From: Tyto alba
Lineage: Eukaryota > Chordata > Aves > Strigiformes > Tytonidae
DNA length: 64,000 nucleotides
NCBI RefSeq assembly: GCF_018691265.1
Contig: NW_024881324.1
Location: forward strand, 2,483,730-2,547,729
Direction: 5' to 3'
In this document: in pieces, positions 40,701 through 52,100 of the stretch
Numbering within the stretch: the first letter of the stretch is position 1
Layout: each line of letters starts with the position of its first letter
Notes under the pieces: generated by a model
Database searches by the model: none
Seen by the model: the letters and a program-made list of their open reading frames with translations, nothing else
What the model was told of the DNA's origin: nothing
Program-made: the position numbers and the translations under genes

Positions 40701-42892
40701 ACACACAATCTCCTATCATTGCTTCTTTAGTTCCCAAAGTTCCGGCAGGTAAATTTACAAAGAACAGGAGAAATGGCAAGTATTCTGTTTTACTGTGAAA
40801 AGTTTGAACCAAAAATCTCTTTCTACTTTGGTAACATTTTGTGTTGAACGCGTTGTTTTGTGAAAGCCCTGGGGCAGCCAGGAGCCTGGGGAAGAGCTGC
40901 CTTGCTGATTCCACTGGTGGGGAAATGGCAGGCTGGCTGGAGGATGCCACGGGGCCAGGACCGCGGGCATGCTCGCAGCTCGCAGGGATGGGTTCTGGTG
41001 AAGGGCACGGCTCTGCTCTGAGTGACTGCCGCGTCCTGTGAGGTGCACCTTCCCCACAGGGCATCCTGGAGACTGGACCCTGTTGCCATCTGTTGCACTG
41101 CTTGGCCTTAGCCGAGTTGCAGGCTTTAAAAGAGGCCCCTGGACCCGGTATTACAGCGGCCGAGAGGCAGACCTGCAGTCCACCCCCTGCTCTAGGGCTT
41201 GGAGCCCTCCAGAAGGGCCTAAACAGCCAGCTGAGACTAAATTCACCATATACCAGTGACATCACTGAGGAAAATATTTTCGTGACCGATGCCTGGAAAT
41301 ACAGTGCGATCCTTTTTTTGCCCACCAGGAAAGAGCAAGAGGAGCAAGCTGTCGGCGCCGCTTACTGCGAAAAGCTGGACAGCTTGCTCCAGCGGGCAGA
41401 TTTTGTGATGGTGGTGGTGAGCCTGACACCTCAGACGCACAAGCTGATTGGGAAAAGAGAGATGGAGCTGATGAAGCCCACGGCTACTCTCATTAACATC
41501 AGCAGAGGTACCGTCCCGAGTCTGATGGGGGAATACCAGCCAGCTGCTGTTGTGTTACAGGCTGCACCGCGCTGCATCCACCGCACACGGCCGGCGCACA
41601 CGCAGATCGGGCAGGGCCAAAATGACTCTCTGTGCCTTTCTAATTCTCTTTTCACTCTCAGATCATCGCCTGCAAGTGGCACTCAGGGACATTCTTATTC
41701 CAAACCAGGTGCCGTAGTTGACCAAGAGGCGCTGGTGACAGCTCTGCAGAGCGGTGTTATCAGGGCCGCAGCTTTGGATGTCACCTACCCGGAGCCACTG
41801 CCCAGGTTTGCCATCTCTGCTTCTTTCTCAGAAACCAGGCGTGAGCCCGGGGGCATCGCTGTGGCAGGAGGGGGTCTGGCAGAGGCAGCTCCAGCCCCCC
41901 CGCCCCGGGGGTGAAGGGTTCTGTAAAAGTGCCATGAATACGAATGGGATGCCGAGGTCCGGTAACAGGCCTGGGCGCCAGAAAACAGCAGGAGGGGGGC
42001 TGGTGTGCCCAGGGGAGCACGAAACCCACTCCACGGAATCACCATGTGAAGCTGCGGCTGCTTCACATACAAATGGCTTTATCTGAAGGTTCCGCCTGGC
42101 GGGAATGGGCGGTGGGTGCTGAGCCAGGCCCCCCTCAGGCCTGCTGCATTGCCCCGAGGCTTCCTGCCCCGCAGGCCTGCTTCCCAGTGCCAGGGGCCTG
42201 CTTCCCAGTGCCAGGGGCCTGCTTCCCAGTGCCAGGGGCCTGCTTCCCAGTGCCAGGCCCAAGTCCCGCACGTCTCCTGGGCACAGAGGCTGCTTACTCT
42301 CTGTAAAAAGGCTGCCAGAACGGTGCCTCACCGGCTGGACTATGCTGGCTGCATTTTGGGTTGGGTTTGGGGGTGGGGTGGGGGGGAGTTTGCTCTTGTT
42401 CTGTCTGCGCTGCATCCTGCGGCTCAGGCCGTTGCATAGGGTTAATGTGTCAGGAGGGCTGAATCCTCTCTTGGGACATAGTTCAAATTGCTGCCTAATG
42501 TCAAAAGGGCCTGTTTCTGAACAAAAGAGCCCAGTATAAACTCTTAACATGTCCTTTAAATGGCCAGAATTACTTGAACAGGGCTGATCAGGTTCTGTGG
42601 ATGTAAGCAGGGCTTGTAAAGTTACATTAAATTAACTTTATATATATTTAAATACAGTGCAAAAGCCAAAGCAGAACTCCTCTTTATTTAGATTAACAAC
42701 AGTAGGTCATTTAATTCTTTTTTCCTTTCTTCCAGAGATCATCCATTGTTAAAATTAAAGAATGTCATTATAACACCACACCTTGGCATCAAAACAGACA
42801 AGGCCACCTCCATGATAACAGAGGAAGCAGTTGAAAACATACTAGCGGCTCTTCATGGTCTCCCCATACCCAGTGAAGTGCTGCCTAGCTGA
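37331..42892 (+). CDS. GRHPR-like D-2-hydroxyacid dehydrogenase, copy 2 (complete)
   Basis: Five coding exons (37331-37712, 39467-39635, 41329-41507, 41709-41805, 42736-42892) encode 327 residues. Exon lengths match copy 1 except exon 2, one codon shorter near residue 130. Conserved: NSGVGMDHLDL, GMGSIG at 157-162, Arg243 (NISRG), Glu272 (TYPEPLP), His291 (TPHLG). The exon begins ATGATG right at the acceptor; I use the second ATG because it aligns with the copy 1 start, but the first (37328) would add one Met. Oddities: the exon 4 donor is CCCAG|GTTTGC, a poor match to consensus, and intron 3 is only 201 bases with an open frame. The segment after the catalytic His (GIKTDKATSM) differs from the other copies. 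No stop or frameshift interrupts the reading frame, so it looks functional. Substrate unknown. Confidence 0.9.
37713..39466 (+). other. Copy 2 intron 1
   Basis: A 1.75-kb intron with no recognised content; a 138-codon open frame at 38217-38633 has no family signature. Confidence 0.6.
39467..39635 (+). CDS. Copy 2 coding exon 2
   Basis: Residues 128-183 plus two bases; Rossmann loop GIIGMGSIG. Acceptor TTCTTGCAG|GCTATC, donor CACAGAG|GTAAAG. Confidence 0.9.
39636..41328 (+). other. Copy 2 intron 2
   Basis: Contains a pure C run at about 40293-40312 and a GC-rich block (40850-41230) just before exon 3. Nothing else is recognised. Confidence 0.6.
41329..41507 (+). CDS. Copy 2 coding exon 3
   Basis: Ends in the catalytic LINISR motif. 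Acceptor TTGCCCACCAG|GAAAGA, donor AGCAGAG|GTACCG. Length 179, as in the other copies. Confidence 0.9.
41508..41708 (+). other. Copy 2 intron 3, short and open-frame
   Basis: 201 bases, divisible by three, with no in-frame stop, so one open frame runs from exon 3 through exon 4 (41093-41914). Retention would insert 67 residues just after the catalytic Arg. It is called an intron because the flanks match the splice sites of the other copies and the insert has no family counterpart. Confidence 0.75.
41709..41805 (+). CDS. Copy 2 coding exon 4
   Basis: Encodes GAVVDQEALVTAL through TYPEPLP. Acceptor CAAACCAG|GTGCCG; the weak donor is CCCAG|GTTTGC. Confidence 0.88.
42172..42262. repeat. 21-bp tandem repeat in copy 2 intron 4
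   Basis: About four head-to-tail units of CCTGCTTCCCAGTGCCAGG text, period 21. Confidence 0.9.
42736..42892 (+). CDS. Copy 2 coding exon 5 with stop
   Basis: Catalytic His in ITPHLGIKTD; stop TGA at 42890-42892. Acceptor TTCTTCCAG|AGATCA. Confidence 0.9.
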
Positions 42893-43361
42893 TGTGCAAA
42901 AGGGTATCACAGCTCTCTTTTTATTCTTCTCTTTCCCCCCATCAGCTCTAAAGGTATTTATTCTTATGTTTTCCCCATAAGGAGAAACTTATTCCAAGTG
43001 GACACGGGAAGCTCTAACCTGGTCTCACACGTCACTAAAAAACAGCTTTTACATTTTAATTTCCTTGCAAATTGGACAAATACATTACTTTTCACTTCCA
43101 ACCGTAGATAGATACATGCAAGCTTTAAGTGGCTCTGGGAAAAAAACAACTTCTGATTGCCAATGCACTTCTCACTAGGCTCCCTAGTCCGAAAGAGATG
43201 TCGTTTTAGATTACATAATTCACTTTATTCCCACTCTATTCGCTGTCAAAAACAACAAAGTAAGCTACCTGGCTAGAAATATTACTGACTTTCCATATGG
43301 AAGTCTCCATTTAAGCTAGCTCCTGAGACACAAAACGCTGGGGCAAAAGTCAGTTTTCATA

Positions 43362-43367
43362 AATAAA
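43362..43367 (+). terminator. Candidate copy 2 poly(A) signal
   Basis: First AATAAA after the copy 2 stop, 470 bases downstream. Confidence 0.4.
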
Positions 43368-46300
43368 CTCAGAATCACTTATTTAAAGCAGACTGGATTT
43401 TAGAAGATAGAGTACTAGCACTAAGGAAAATTAATCTGCAAGATGAACATGGCACTATGTAATGCCAAATTTATGTGTAGTCTACCTCCAGATTCTCAAC
43501 TTTGTGCAAATATTTGGAAGCCTCCATCACCATTCTGTAAATTAGTGGGAACACAAAAAGCCTGTGAAAACACATGCAGCATTGAAACCCAAATCTATAC
43601 ATTTTCTTTTGTATCACTGCTTCTGGACATTTGTAAGAATAATTATATTTGAAACACGATATAACAGGGAGCTTCACTACTGTAAAGAGAAGAAAATACT
43701 TTGACAAATTGGTTTTGTTACTGCAATAATTATTATTACAGAAAAAAAGTCAAAATCCCATGGCTTTCCTCCACTACAAATAGCACCTATATTACAATTA
43801 GTCATTCAAATTCCACAGGAAGAAGATCTCTTTAAATAGAAGAATGCTCATCCACCTCACTAAATCTTTGTAGGAAACAGTTTGCCATCCTCTCAGTTGT
43901 CTTTATATACTCTCTGTTCTCTTAACACAAGTCCAAAAGCTAAATAAACCAATACACAACTCACAGTGGCAGCGGTGTGCCTTTTGTTATGTAGTATGAC
44001 TCTATGGACAGTGTGATTATCTAATCTATCAGTGAAATTTATAACAAAATTACCATTAAGTACAACTAGGATTTTGCCATTATGCACCTTTACAGAGCCA
44101 TTACCACTTGGTTTTTCTTGCAGAAGGTTGTCACTGGTGCTTGCCAAAAGACACTTCCTTCCACCAGTTTAACATATGATGATGTTATCAACCCTCGTGG
44201 CTCAGGGAAACAAGACACTGAAGCTTTTCAGGAGCAGCAGGTTGCCTGGCAAGAATTTCAAGACTGTCCCAGGTACCTCCCTGTTCTCCGAGGTACAGGA
44301 GCCCAGTATGCCTTTCCTTGTCACCTGTATGACCTTGACAAAAATAGGTTAAGTGTATTCTTTCAAAATAAAAGGCTAAGCAATACATTACAGAGATGAA
44401 ATTAAAGCCACAAGACGTTAGAATTGCAGAGAGAAGAAAATACCTTTTATTAGATCAATATCCTAAAACTGGAAAAACTGCACAAGGTTTTGCACACGCA
44501 AACTTTTCTCCCGATGTGAAGCAGCAAACGTGAAATCAGATACAGTACTTCATTTCACTGCTACATAACCCAATAGAACATGCTTGGCGTTTACTGGGAG
44601 ATCTACTTTTTGCAGACCTTTCAAGAATCTGGGCTGATTAATTACAGAATTGCTCCCTGCCAGTGGGGTGCTTTAGACAGGAAGACACGCTGCCAGACCT
44701 GTCAGTCACTGGAGTGATGGGTTGACTCAGATACAATGCCAAACCAAACGACTTGGAATTCCACAGACTGGAACTCATCACCTGAAGGGCAGCTTCCCAA
44801 AATCTCTTCAGGAAGCAACCACCTCTCTTTTCTAATTACAGTGCTAAAAAAGGCCCTTTTTCCCACGCCTTCCCTTAATTTATAAATATTTATTGAGTAG
44901 TATCAAATGAACTGACATACATTTAAGGAAACCTTCCTGTGCTTGCCAGATGCTGCTTCCCATTTCTGCTATTCTACTTAGATTGTACTTGGAAAACACA
45001 ATACCTCCAATCTTATGATTACTAAAATGCAGTGGCCACATGAGCAAAGAGATGATCCGTTGCAGTTCACTCTGTTGATTCAGCTTCGTTTGAAACATTT
45101 TCACTTGGGCTGGCCTTGCCTGAAACAACAAGCTCATGAACATAGATTTCCTGTCTCTGCTTTTTTTGTCCTCTGAATCCTGGTCACATACAGTATTGCT
45201 TTATAACACATCATGTAGATAGGGGAAATGTATGTCCTTATCCAGTTTCGTGCTTAAGCTAGTCTGTGCATTCCACCTGGGAAATGTAGCACCTTACATT
45301 ATACAAAAGTATTTTTAGGCTAATGCTTTTAGGCTAACCCTAAAAAACAATTATTATGCAAGCAAGTTATTAACACTGCGGGCACCAGCTTTGCCCTGCA
45401 GTGTTACGTGGACACCAAGAGCAATATTTAAACATAGGAATGAAGTTCACAACCTGCGCAGTACTTCTCTCCCCACACCCACAGCCATTATTAATTTCAG
45501 AGAACTATGTCACAACGCTGGTATAATAGATCCCTTTTTATAATAGAAAAGTAATAGCACACTGCAACACCGTGTAATTCAGCTTAACACACTACAGGGA
45601 AGTCTCTAAGGTACTCTACAAATTAAATCTATTTAGAACATGACAGTGCACTGGTGCAACAATCTCATCTTGTTTTACATTAACCAGACTTAGCTTATGG
45701 TAACTTGTTTGGTTGCTGCTCACACTCTGTGACATTCTGTGACCCAGTAATCCCAACAGCTCCCCTACAGAGATGTATCAGCCCTGAACCATAACTTGAA
45801 AATTAGATATCTCGGTTACACAGACTTGGAAGCCATCTGATTCTCTCCACATGAACCACATAATAGACCCATTTGGTTGACATTTGATATGTATGTCATG
45901 GATTTTTTGCTTTAAAAAGAGTAACATTCCTCTGGCTATTATTTGTTTGGCTCCTGACTAACTGCTCCTTCATTTTGTTCATCCAGAATTGTTGATTTGA
46001 TATACGAAGGGAAAAACTACCATGTTGTCCTTCCAAAATTTTTTTTTTTTTTCACCATCACTACTAAAATGTGGTAGAACTCCTTCCTCAATTCACAGCG
46101 AGAAAGACTTTTATCTTTGAGGGGAGCTTTACAATGGTCCTTTGATCTCAGGTAATGTGAGCAGTAAGTTAAAAGATCACCCATTATGTCTTATCAGCAA
46201 ACCTGGAAGTGGTTGATGTGAAACAGAGAATGTGTAAGCATTTTAGGGTTGCTTGGTTGTTTTTTTAAAAAAATTCAGGTAGACTTAACTAAGAATTGAG

Positions 46301-46925
46301 TTAATATGGCTGTAACTCCATCTTGCTAGTTAATGAATTTTTGCTTTAAAGTTAAACTGTCGGTACTTGAAATCCACGTAAGTGAGCGATACTCAAAAAT
46401 CATCACCAGGAAAACAAGAACAATTTATGAGTTTGTGTAATTTTTACAACATTTTGTTATACTTCTACCTTTTCATTAGTCGTTTCATAGAGGATCTGGT
46501 GTTAAACTCGGCTGCCTTAATGTTCAGCTTATCCAAATGCGTTTGGCGGAGTCCAAGAAGACGCGATTTCGTAATCCCTTCTCTTGCGAGAGCACGACAG
46601 CCGAGACGCAGCGGTGAGCGAGCAATCGCCGGTTATTTCGCAGGGTGGAAGGGGAGAGATGCCCGGTGCCAGGCCCCCTCACCCGTGTGTCTGCCGGCCA
46701 CCGGCACGGCAGGGCCCCTCGGCCCAGCGCAGGCTTAGCGAGCTGTGCCGGGCAGCCTCCAGCGCCGGGGATTTACAGCCCCACTAACCCCGTCAGGGGA
46801 ACTGTCGCACGTTTCTCGGCGGGGACAGGCACAGGGCTGCTGGTAGCTGGGGTGACAACTGCAGCGACGGCACCCCAGCCTGCCGCAGTCGCTTAGCTCT
46901 CCCAGAGGGGTTTTGAGGGTATTCT
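43368..46925. other. Intergenic stretch between copies 2 and 3
   Basis: Mostly AT-rich and unrecognised, with a T run at about 46040-46052 and a CpG-richer patch from about 46560 to 46900. A minus-strand open frame at 43893-44147 has a hydrophobic stretch but no family I know. Confidence 0.4.
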
Positions 46926-46955
46926 TAGAATCATTTCAGTTGGAAAAGCCCTCGG
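46926..46955 (-). mobile_element. CR1 LINE 3' tip
   Basis: TTAGAATCATTTCAGTTGGA followed by AAAGCC matches the reverse complement... of the CR1 3' end region in its usual opposite-strand form. Only about 30 bases remain, cut off by the adjacent LTR-like element. Confidence 0.55.
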
Positions 46956-47400
46956 TGTGTGTTATAAATTGAGACCACAATGGATCATAATCCAATTATA
47001 ATTTTATTAATTATAGCAAGTAGAATATGAGCAAAGACAGCGCTGGACGGCAGGGGAGTCTGCGCTCCGCCATCTGCCGCACTGATCAGTTCAAACAGTT
47101 CCTTTTTATACATTTTTACATCCGTGGTTGTCTTTAATCAGTACCCCTTCTGCTTGCACAAGCGGTACCTGGTTTGTGTAAGCAATTGCGGTTATCTTGT
47201 CTCACACAAGCGGTGTCTGGCAGCTGTTTGCATAAGCGGTTTTTTGTCTTTTGCCGCCTAACCTTTACATTGAGCTTAACATAAATTTCAATAAACAATA
47301 CCCTAGTTCATAGTTTCTTACAGTGTGTGCAATCAGATCTGTCTAGTGGTCAGAGAGAGCTCTGTGCCACGTTAACTCACACGGGAATGGTGTAATGACC
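46956..47400 (-). mobile_element. LTR-like element, minus orientation
   Basis: Starts GTGTGTGTTATAAATTGAGA on the plus strand and contains AGCAAAGACAGCGCTGGACG and GGAGTCTGCGCTCCGCC, blocks I associate with avian endogenous retrovirus LTRs. The minus strand carries AATAAA (TTTATT at 47003-47008). The right boundary near 47400 is a guess. Confidence 0.5.
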
Positions 47401-47559
47401 GACAGAGAGGCCAGCGTCTATCTGGTATTCAGAGGCGGTATGGAAAAAAAGCAGCGTGCTTTGGCACTAACGCCGAAACTGCTAACAGAACGCGCAGAAC
47501 CACGCCGCATTTTCAGCAGCATGCGATTATTTGTGAACACCCGTTGCTCTCTCTCTTCC

Positions 47560-47869
47560 CTCGGCTCCCCAGTTGGGGTTCGGGGGGGGATGCTCTTTCC
47601 CTCCGCCCTGGCACCTCCCCTCCCCCTCGTCACCCCAGCCGCGGAAGCAGCCCCGCGGCCTGCCCCGCTCCGCCCTCGCCCTCCCGCGGCCCCACGGCAC
47701 AGCTGGGGCACAGCTGGGGCACAGCTGGGGCACAGCCGGGGCACAGCCGGGGCACAGCCGGGGCACAGCTGGGGCACAGCCGGGGCACAGCCGGGGCACA
47801 GCCGGGGCACAGCCGGGGCACAGCTGGGGCACAGCTGGGGCACAGCGGCGGCGAGCGGGGCGGCCGTGG
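47560..47869 (+). promoter_or_regulatory. GC-rich block, candidate promoter and non-coding exon of copy 3
   Basis: CpG-rich DNA containing the 11-bp minisatellite, ending in a consensus donor GGCCGTGG|GTGAGTGC at 47869/47870. The copy 3 start lies just after an acceptor at 48769, so a first exon is needed upstream and this is the best candidate in position. This is inference; there is no transcript evidence. Confidence 0.4.
47696..47846. repeat. 11-bp minisatellite GGCACAGC(T/C)GG
   Basis: About thirteen nearly perfect head-to-tail units differing mainly at one T/C position. Because 11 is not a multiple of three, every frame reads a 33-base repeat, which produces the repetitive long open frames on both strands. 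Confidence 0.95.
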
Positions 47870-48214
47870 GTGAGTGCTGCGGGGGGGGGGGGGGGCAGCG
47901 GGACACCCTGGTCCCCATTCCCCCACGCTCCGGAGCCTGGGGATTTGGTGAGGGGGGAGTGGGTGGTGCGTGTGTGTGTCTCGTCCCGTCAAACCGGTGG
48001 TGCGAGAGCCCTGGTGCCTTGTTTCAGCAGCCCCGGAGCTGGGGTCGGGCCCAACACACCCGTGTGTTTTCTGTAGTTCTGTCCTTACAGCTGTTCCCCA
48101 CGTGGGTGAGGGGCAGCGTGCGGGGTCTCAGGTCCCTCCCCTGAGATCACAGCCTGGGTTCTTTCCAGGGTCGGCAGAGAGACTTGTCAGGACGCTGAAG
48201 GAGACCGAGGAGGA

Positions 48215-48215
48215 G

Positions 48216-48249
<34 letters not shown>
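48215..48249. repeat. Poly-A tract upstream of copy 3
   Basis: About 35 uninterrupted A bases after GAGGAGGAG. No retrocopy body or target-site duplication is recognised around it. Between it and 48769 nothing else is seen. Confidence 0.85.
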
Positions 48250-48251
<2 letters not shown>

Positions 48252-48772
48252 AGGGTAAACTCTTATGTTTGGGATATGTTTGGAATTGGTAACTCCAAAG
48301 TTCCTGGTTGACAAATGATGGCTCTGTTATATTAAATGAGATTTTTCCTGACATAACCTCGATAATGCTAATTACTTAATATGGTCACGTAGGTGTCAAT
48401 CAAATGCAGAACTTGGGGGTTAAAAGATATCCTTCTACTCACATGGCCTCATTCTTAAATTATCAAGACTTTGGCCTTTACATATTGAACAGGAGTAACA
48501 TCTAGTAAGTCTTTTGCTTAAATGTTAGCATAGCTGGCATGCCAGAAACAATGTTTTCTTGTCTTATTAACGTGATTATATAAAAACTGAACATCTTTCT
48601 GAATAACACGGAACACAAGAAAAGTTCTGCATGTGGGAGAGAATATCTTTAGCCAGCTCTGTCATCAAGTGGGAAAACTGTGTAATGGAGCCAGTCAATT
48701 CCTGTTTTTAAAAAAGGTGTAATGGGCCACTTAAGGACATGTCCTTTTGCTTTCTGGTTGCTTTTGCAGGGC

Positions 48773-49154
48773 ATGGAAAGTCAGGAACTGCCTTATGTGT
48801 TAATTGACTGTATAGGAGGGTGGCATGGAGTATATGAAGATCATGTTGAATTTCTGAAGAAACGTTTCCACCTCATCACCATGAAAGAATATCTCGAAAA
48901 CAAGAAATTTCTCGGCAAAAAGATCACAGCTATTTATATGTGGTATCACAAACCAGTTATTAACGAAGAGCTGCTCCAGAGCTTGCCTAACTTGAAGATA
49001 GTTGCAAGCTCTGGAGTGGGAATAGATCACTTGGACCTGAACCTCCTCTCTAGGTGTGGTGTGAAAGTGTCCAACACTCCGTTTGTTGTTTCCACTGACA
49101 CTGCAGACTTGGGGATGGCTTTGATGCTGGCGTCTTCCAGGAGAATTATAGAAG
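48773..49154 (+). CDS. Copy 3 coding exon 1
   Basis: Residues 1-127 plus one base, beginning [16 protein letters not shown]. Donor ATAGAAG|GTAATA. Confidence 0.92.
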
Positions 49155-52100
49155 GTAATAAATGAAATGGTTTTAGTTTTTTTATAGAAAAGGTGACTCT
49201 TCAAAACATGCAGTTAGAAAGCGTGTGCTGATGCAAGGCTAAGCGTAAAAGTTGAAATACAGGAAAGTACAGGGATGAGGAAGAAATTAAGACAAATCCA
49301 TCATGCTGACAATAACTTGCACACAGGGCATACCGTTTCCAAACAGAAGTATCAGCAAGGTAGAGGTGTTCCTTCTTCAGACAGCCCTAAATTCGAGCCC
49401 CTTCTCCCTCAGCCCACAGCCACTTATCTGTTGTGCTTGTTCACTGCAGTCTTGCTTTTCAGGTTTTAATAAAAGGGGATTAAAAGGAGATATTTTCAAG
49501 GAGGCTTGAAACCTGTCTTTGCCAAGCTGACGTGTATCTGAGTCATTACAAACAAGCTGCCCAGAAATCTGTCCACTGTGCTCCCTGTTTCTTTTCCCTG
49601 CCCACTTTGGTGTATCTACGAGGTAGCTGAGAAACATATTTTGGCCTTACTGCAAGTCTCGACTGTTCAGTATTGACAACGCGGGTGACATCCACGGCAC
49701 TGCCGGTTTCGCCAGCCCTGCCGAGGAGCCGCTCAGTGAGTAAGAAGCTGTGGTGCCGCGGCACGTTCACACGGCTCAGTAAGGCATACTGTGGGCAAAG
49801 AGAGATGGTGAGCAGGTGTGTGAGGTGCATCGAAGGGAGCTTTGCCCTTACCTTCCTTGTCTGCCAAAGAGGGGCTGGGTAGGTTTCTATCCTAAGCCAG
49901 AGATCAGTGTCAGATGTCACGCTGACAGTGCGGCGTTACTCACTTCTTGTCCGGAAACACCGTAACACGTTACTGCTCCTGTGCTTCTGCCTTGTCTTAC
50001 GATAAAAAGTAAGTGGGGGGAAAAAAAGTAACCAGATGCCAGGACATCTTTTATGTGATGTATTCCTTCTTTTCCCTCCTCCAAGGTCATCAGATTGCAG
50101 TCTCCCCCGACACGGAGTATTTCCCCGCTGACTGGCTGGGGGCCGAGGTTTCTGGGGCGACCCTGGGGATCGTGGGGATGGGCACCATTGGCTATAAAGT
50201 GGCCGAGAGAGCCAAAGCCTTTGAAATGAAGATTTTGTACCACAACAGGAATCAGAGGTAAAGCTGGTTGCAGCTCCGTGGAAAGTCTGATTTGTCACTT
50301 CTTTTAAACATTATTTGTAACATTCACTGTCAAACTGATCTGTTCTCTCCGTGTTAGGATAGGACGATGTGCGTCCCTGCACCTTTGTTATTAAATGTTA
50401 CAGTAGGCTGAGGAAAGGAGAAATAGTCTGGGAGGACGTAACTCCGGTGACTTAGGTGAGGCAGGGACGCAGGCAGAGTCATCTCAGAGCCAGCTGACAG
50501 TGACGACCTGGACTTGCCAGCCCGTTTGCTGTCTTCCAGATGAGGTGTGTGTGCCCCTCACACACACCGGGACTGCCATCAGGCCCATCCCGCCCTCTTC
50601 TTTGGTGGGAATCTGTGGGGAGCGGGGAAGGACATGCCCCAACCTTGTCCTGGCACCGATAGAATGCACGGGCAGGTCCTGCAGCGCGTGAATCCAGTGA
50701 ACCGTGCACAGAGCAAGGAGGCTGCTGCTGCTGACACAAATTTCTGAAGATTTAACCCCTGCCCTGTCTTGCGGGTTTCCTCAGTAATTTTCGGACGAGT
50801 TATTTTTCACAGGGGAGGGAATTCGTGTCCAACATCAGTCTTGCTTTTGGGCTGGGAAAGAATCCCTGTTACAGCCAGAAGCTGTGACACAAATGTGTTT
50901 ATTTTATTATTTATTCGGTGCATTTAGGTAGTGATACTCCTCTCTTACTTTCCATACCCACAAGTATAGTACTGCACATTTGTGTGTGGTGCACTTGGTA
51001 TTGTTGGAAACAGCTTAACATTTTTCTTTGCTGAGTTTCTGTCAGGTAACTGTCTAACTGCTTTGCAGTACAGAGCAAAGAAAACAATTAAGAAAACTTT
51101 TTGCTAATGGTGATTTGACCTTTATCTTGCTGCTTACTACTGGAGCTTATTTTCGGGTTTTTCCCCTCAGAAACAAGGAAGAAGAAAGTGCTGTTGGAGC
51201 TATTTACTGTAAGAAGATAGATGATTTGCTCCAGTGGTCAGATTTTGTGTTGCTCTCTGTGAACCTGACTCCACAGACACACAAACTGATTGGGAAGAGG
51301 GAGATGGAGCTGATGAAACCCACCGCTACTCTCATTAACATCAGCAGAGGTAAGGTGCAGAACAAATAAAACTGCATTACTGTGCATAAAACATCCTGAG
51401 AAAACCCAACCCTAACACAGAGTCTGTCACTCCAATTGTTTAGGTGTCCATGGTCATAACTCAGCAAAACATTCAAGCATTTCTGTAATTATGAGCAAGT
51501 AGGTCTCTAAAATGTTAGTGAGCTTGGAGTGTTAGAAGCCCGTGTATATTTGTATAATCTCCTACTTAAGTTTTTTATTTATCTAGTGCAGTGTTGTTGC
51601 TAACATACATCAGGGTGGCACAGCCCAGTCTGAAGTCTGGCACTGTACTTTGTTTTATGGTGCTACGTACTGCCTTGTAAAATTCCTGACTGTCCAACTC
51701 TGATGCACGTACCCAAGCTTCCTCTTCCCACTCCACCACACTCTGCTGCTGCTTCTACTTTGTGAATGTCTCTAGACGTGCCGTTTGCCCAACCACCGTG
51801 CCCAAAAGGGTGGTGAGAGAACAGTACGGAATACGAAAATAAAAGTGTCCTGCTTACTGTAACCCAGGTCTGGTTGTGGATCAGGATGCTTTGGTGGAAG
51901 CCCTTCAAAACAAAGTTATAAAGGCAGCTGCTCTAGATGTGACATATCCTGAACCTTTGCCAAGGTAGGACATGTGGTTAAGTTAAATATGAATGAGTGT
52001 ATGTGTGTGGTTCAAACTAAGTACAAGTTTGCGAGCATGTGAAAAGTTACATAATTGTATTAGTAGGAGCACATGACGTATGTGCACCGGTCCCACTGAA

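Noticed and set aside
41093..41914. 273-codon single frame across copy 2 exons 3 and 4
   Set aside because: Treated as two exons plus a stop-free intron, because splice sites match copies 1 and 3 and the insert has no counterpart in the family.
47395..48144. Long repetitive open frames on both strands (up to 249 codons)
   Set aside because: They are produced by the 11-bp minisatellite and GC-rich flanks, which leave all frames open; the peptides are simple repeats.
48722..48772. Upstream in-frame ATG giving an N-terminal MGHLRTCPFAFWLLLQG extension of copy 3
   Set aside because: A strong acceptor at 48769 lies between it and the homologous start, and the segment is the polypyrimidine tract of that acceptor.
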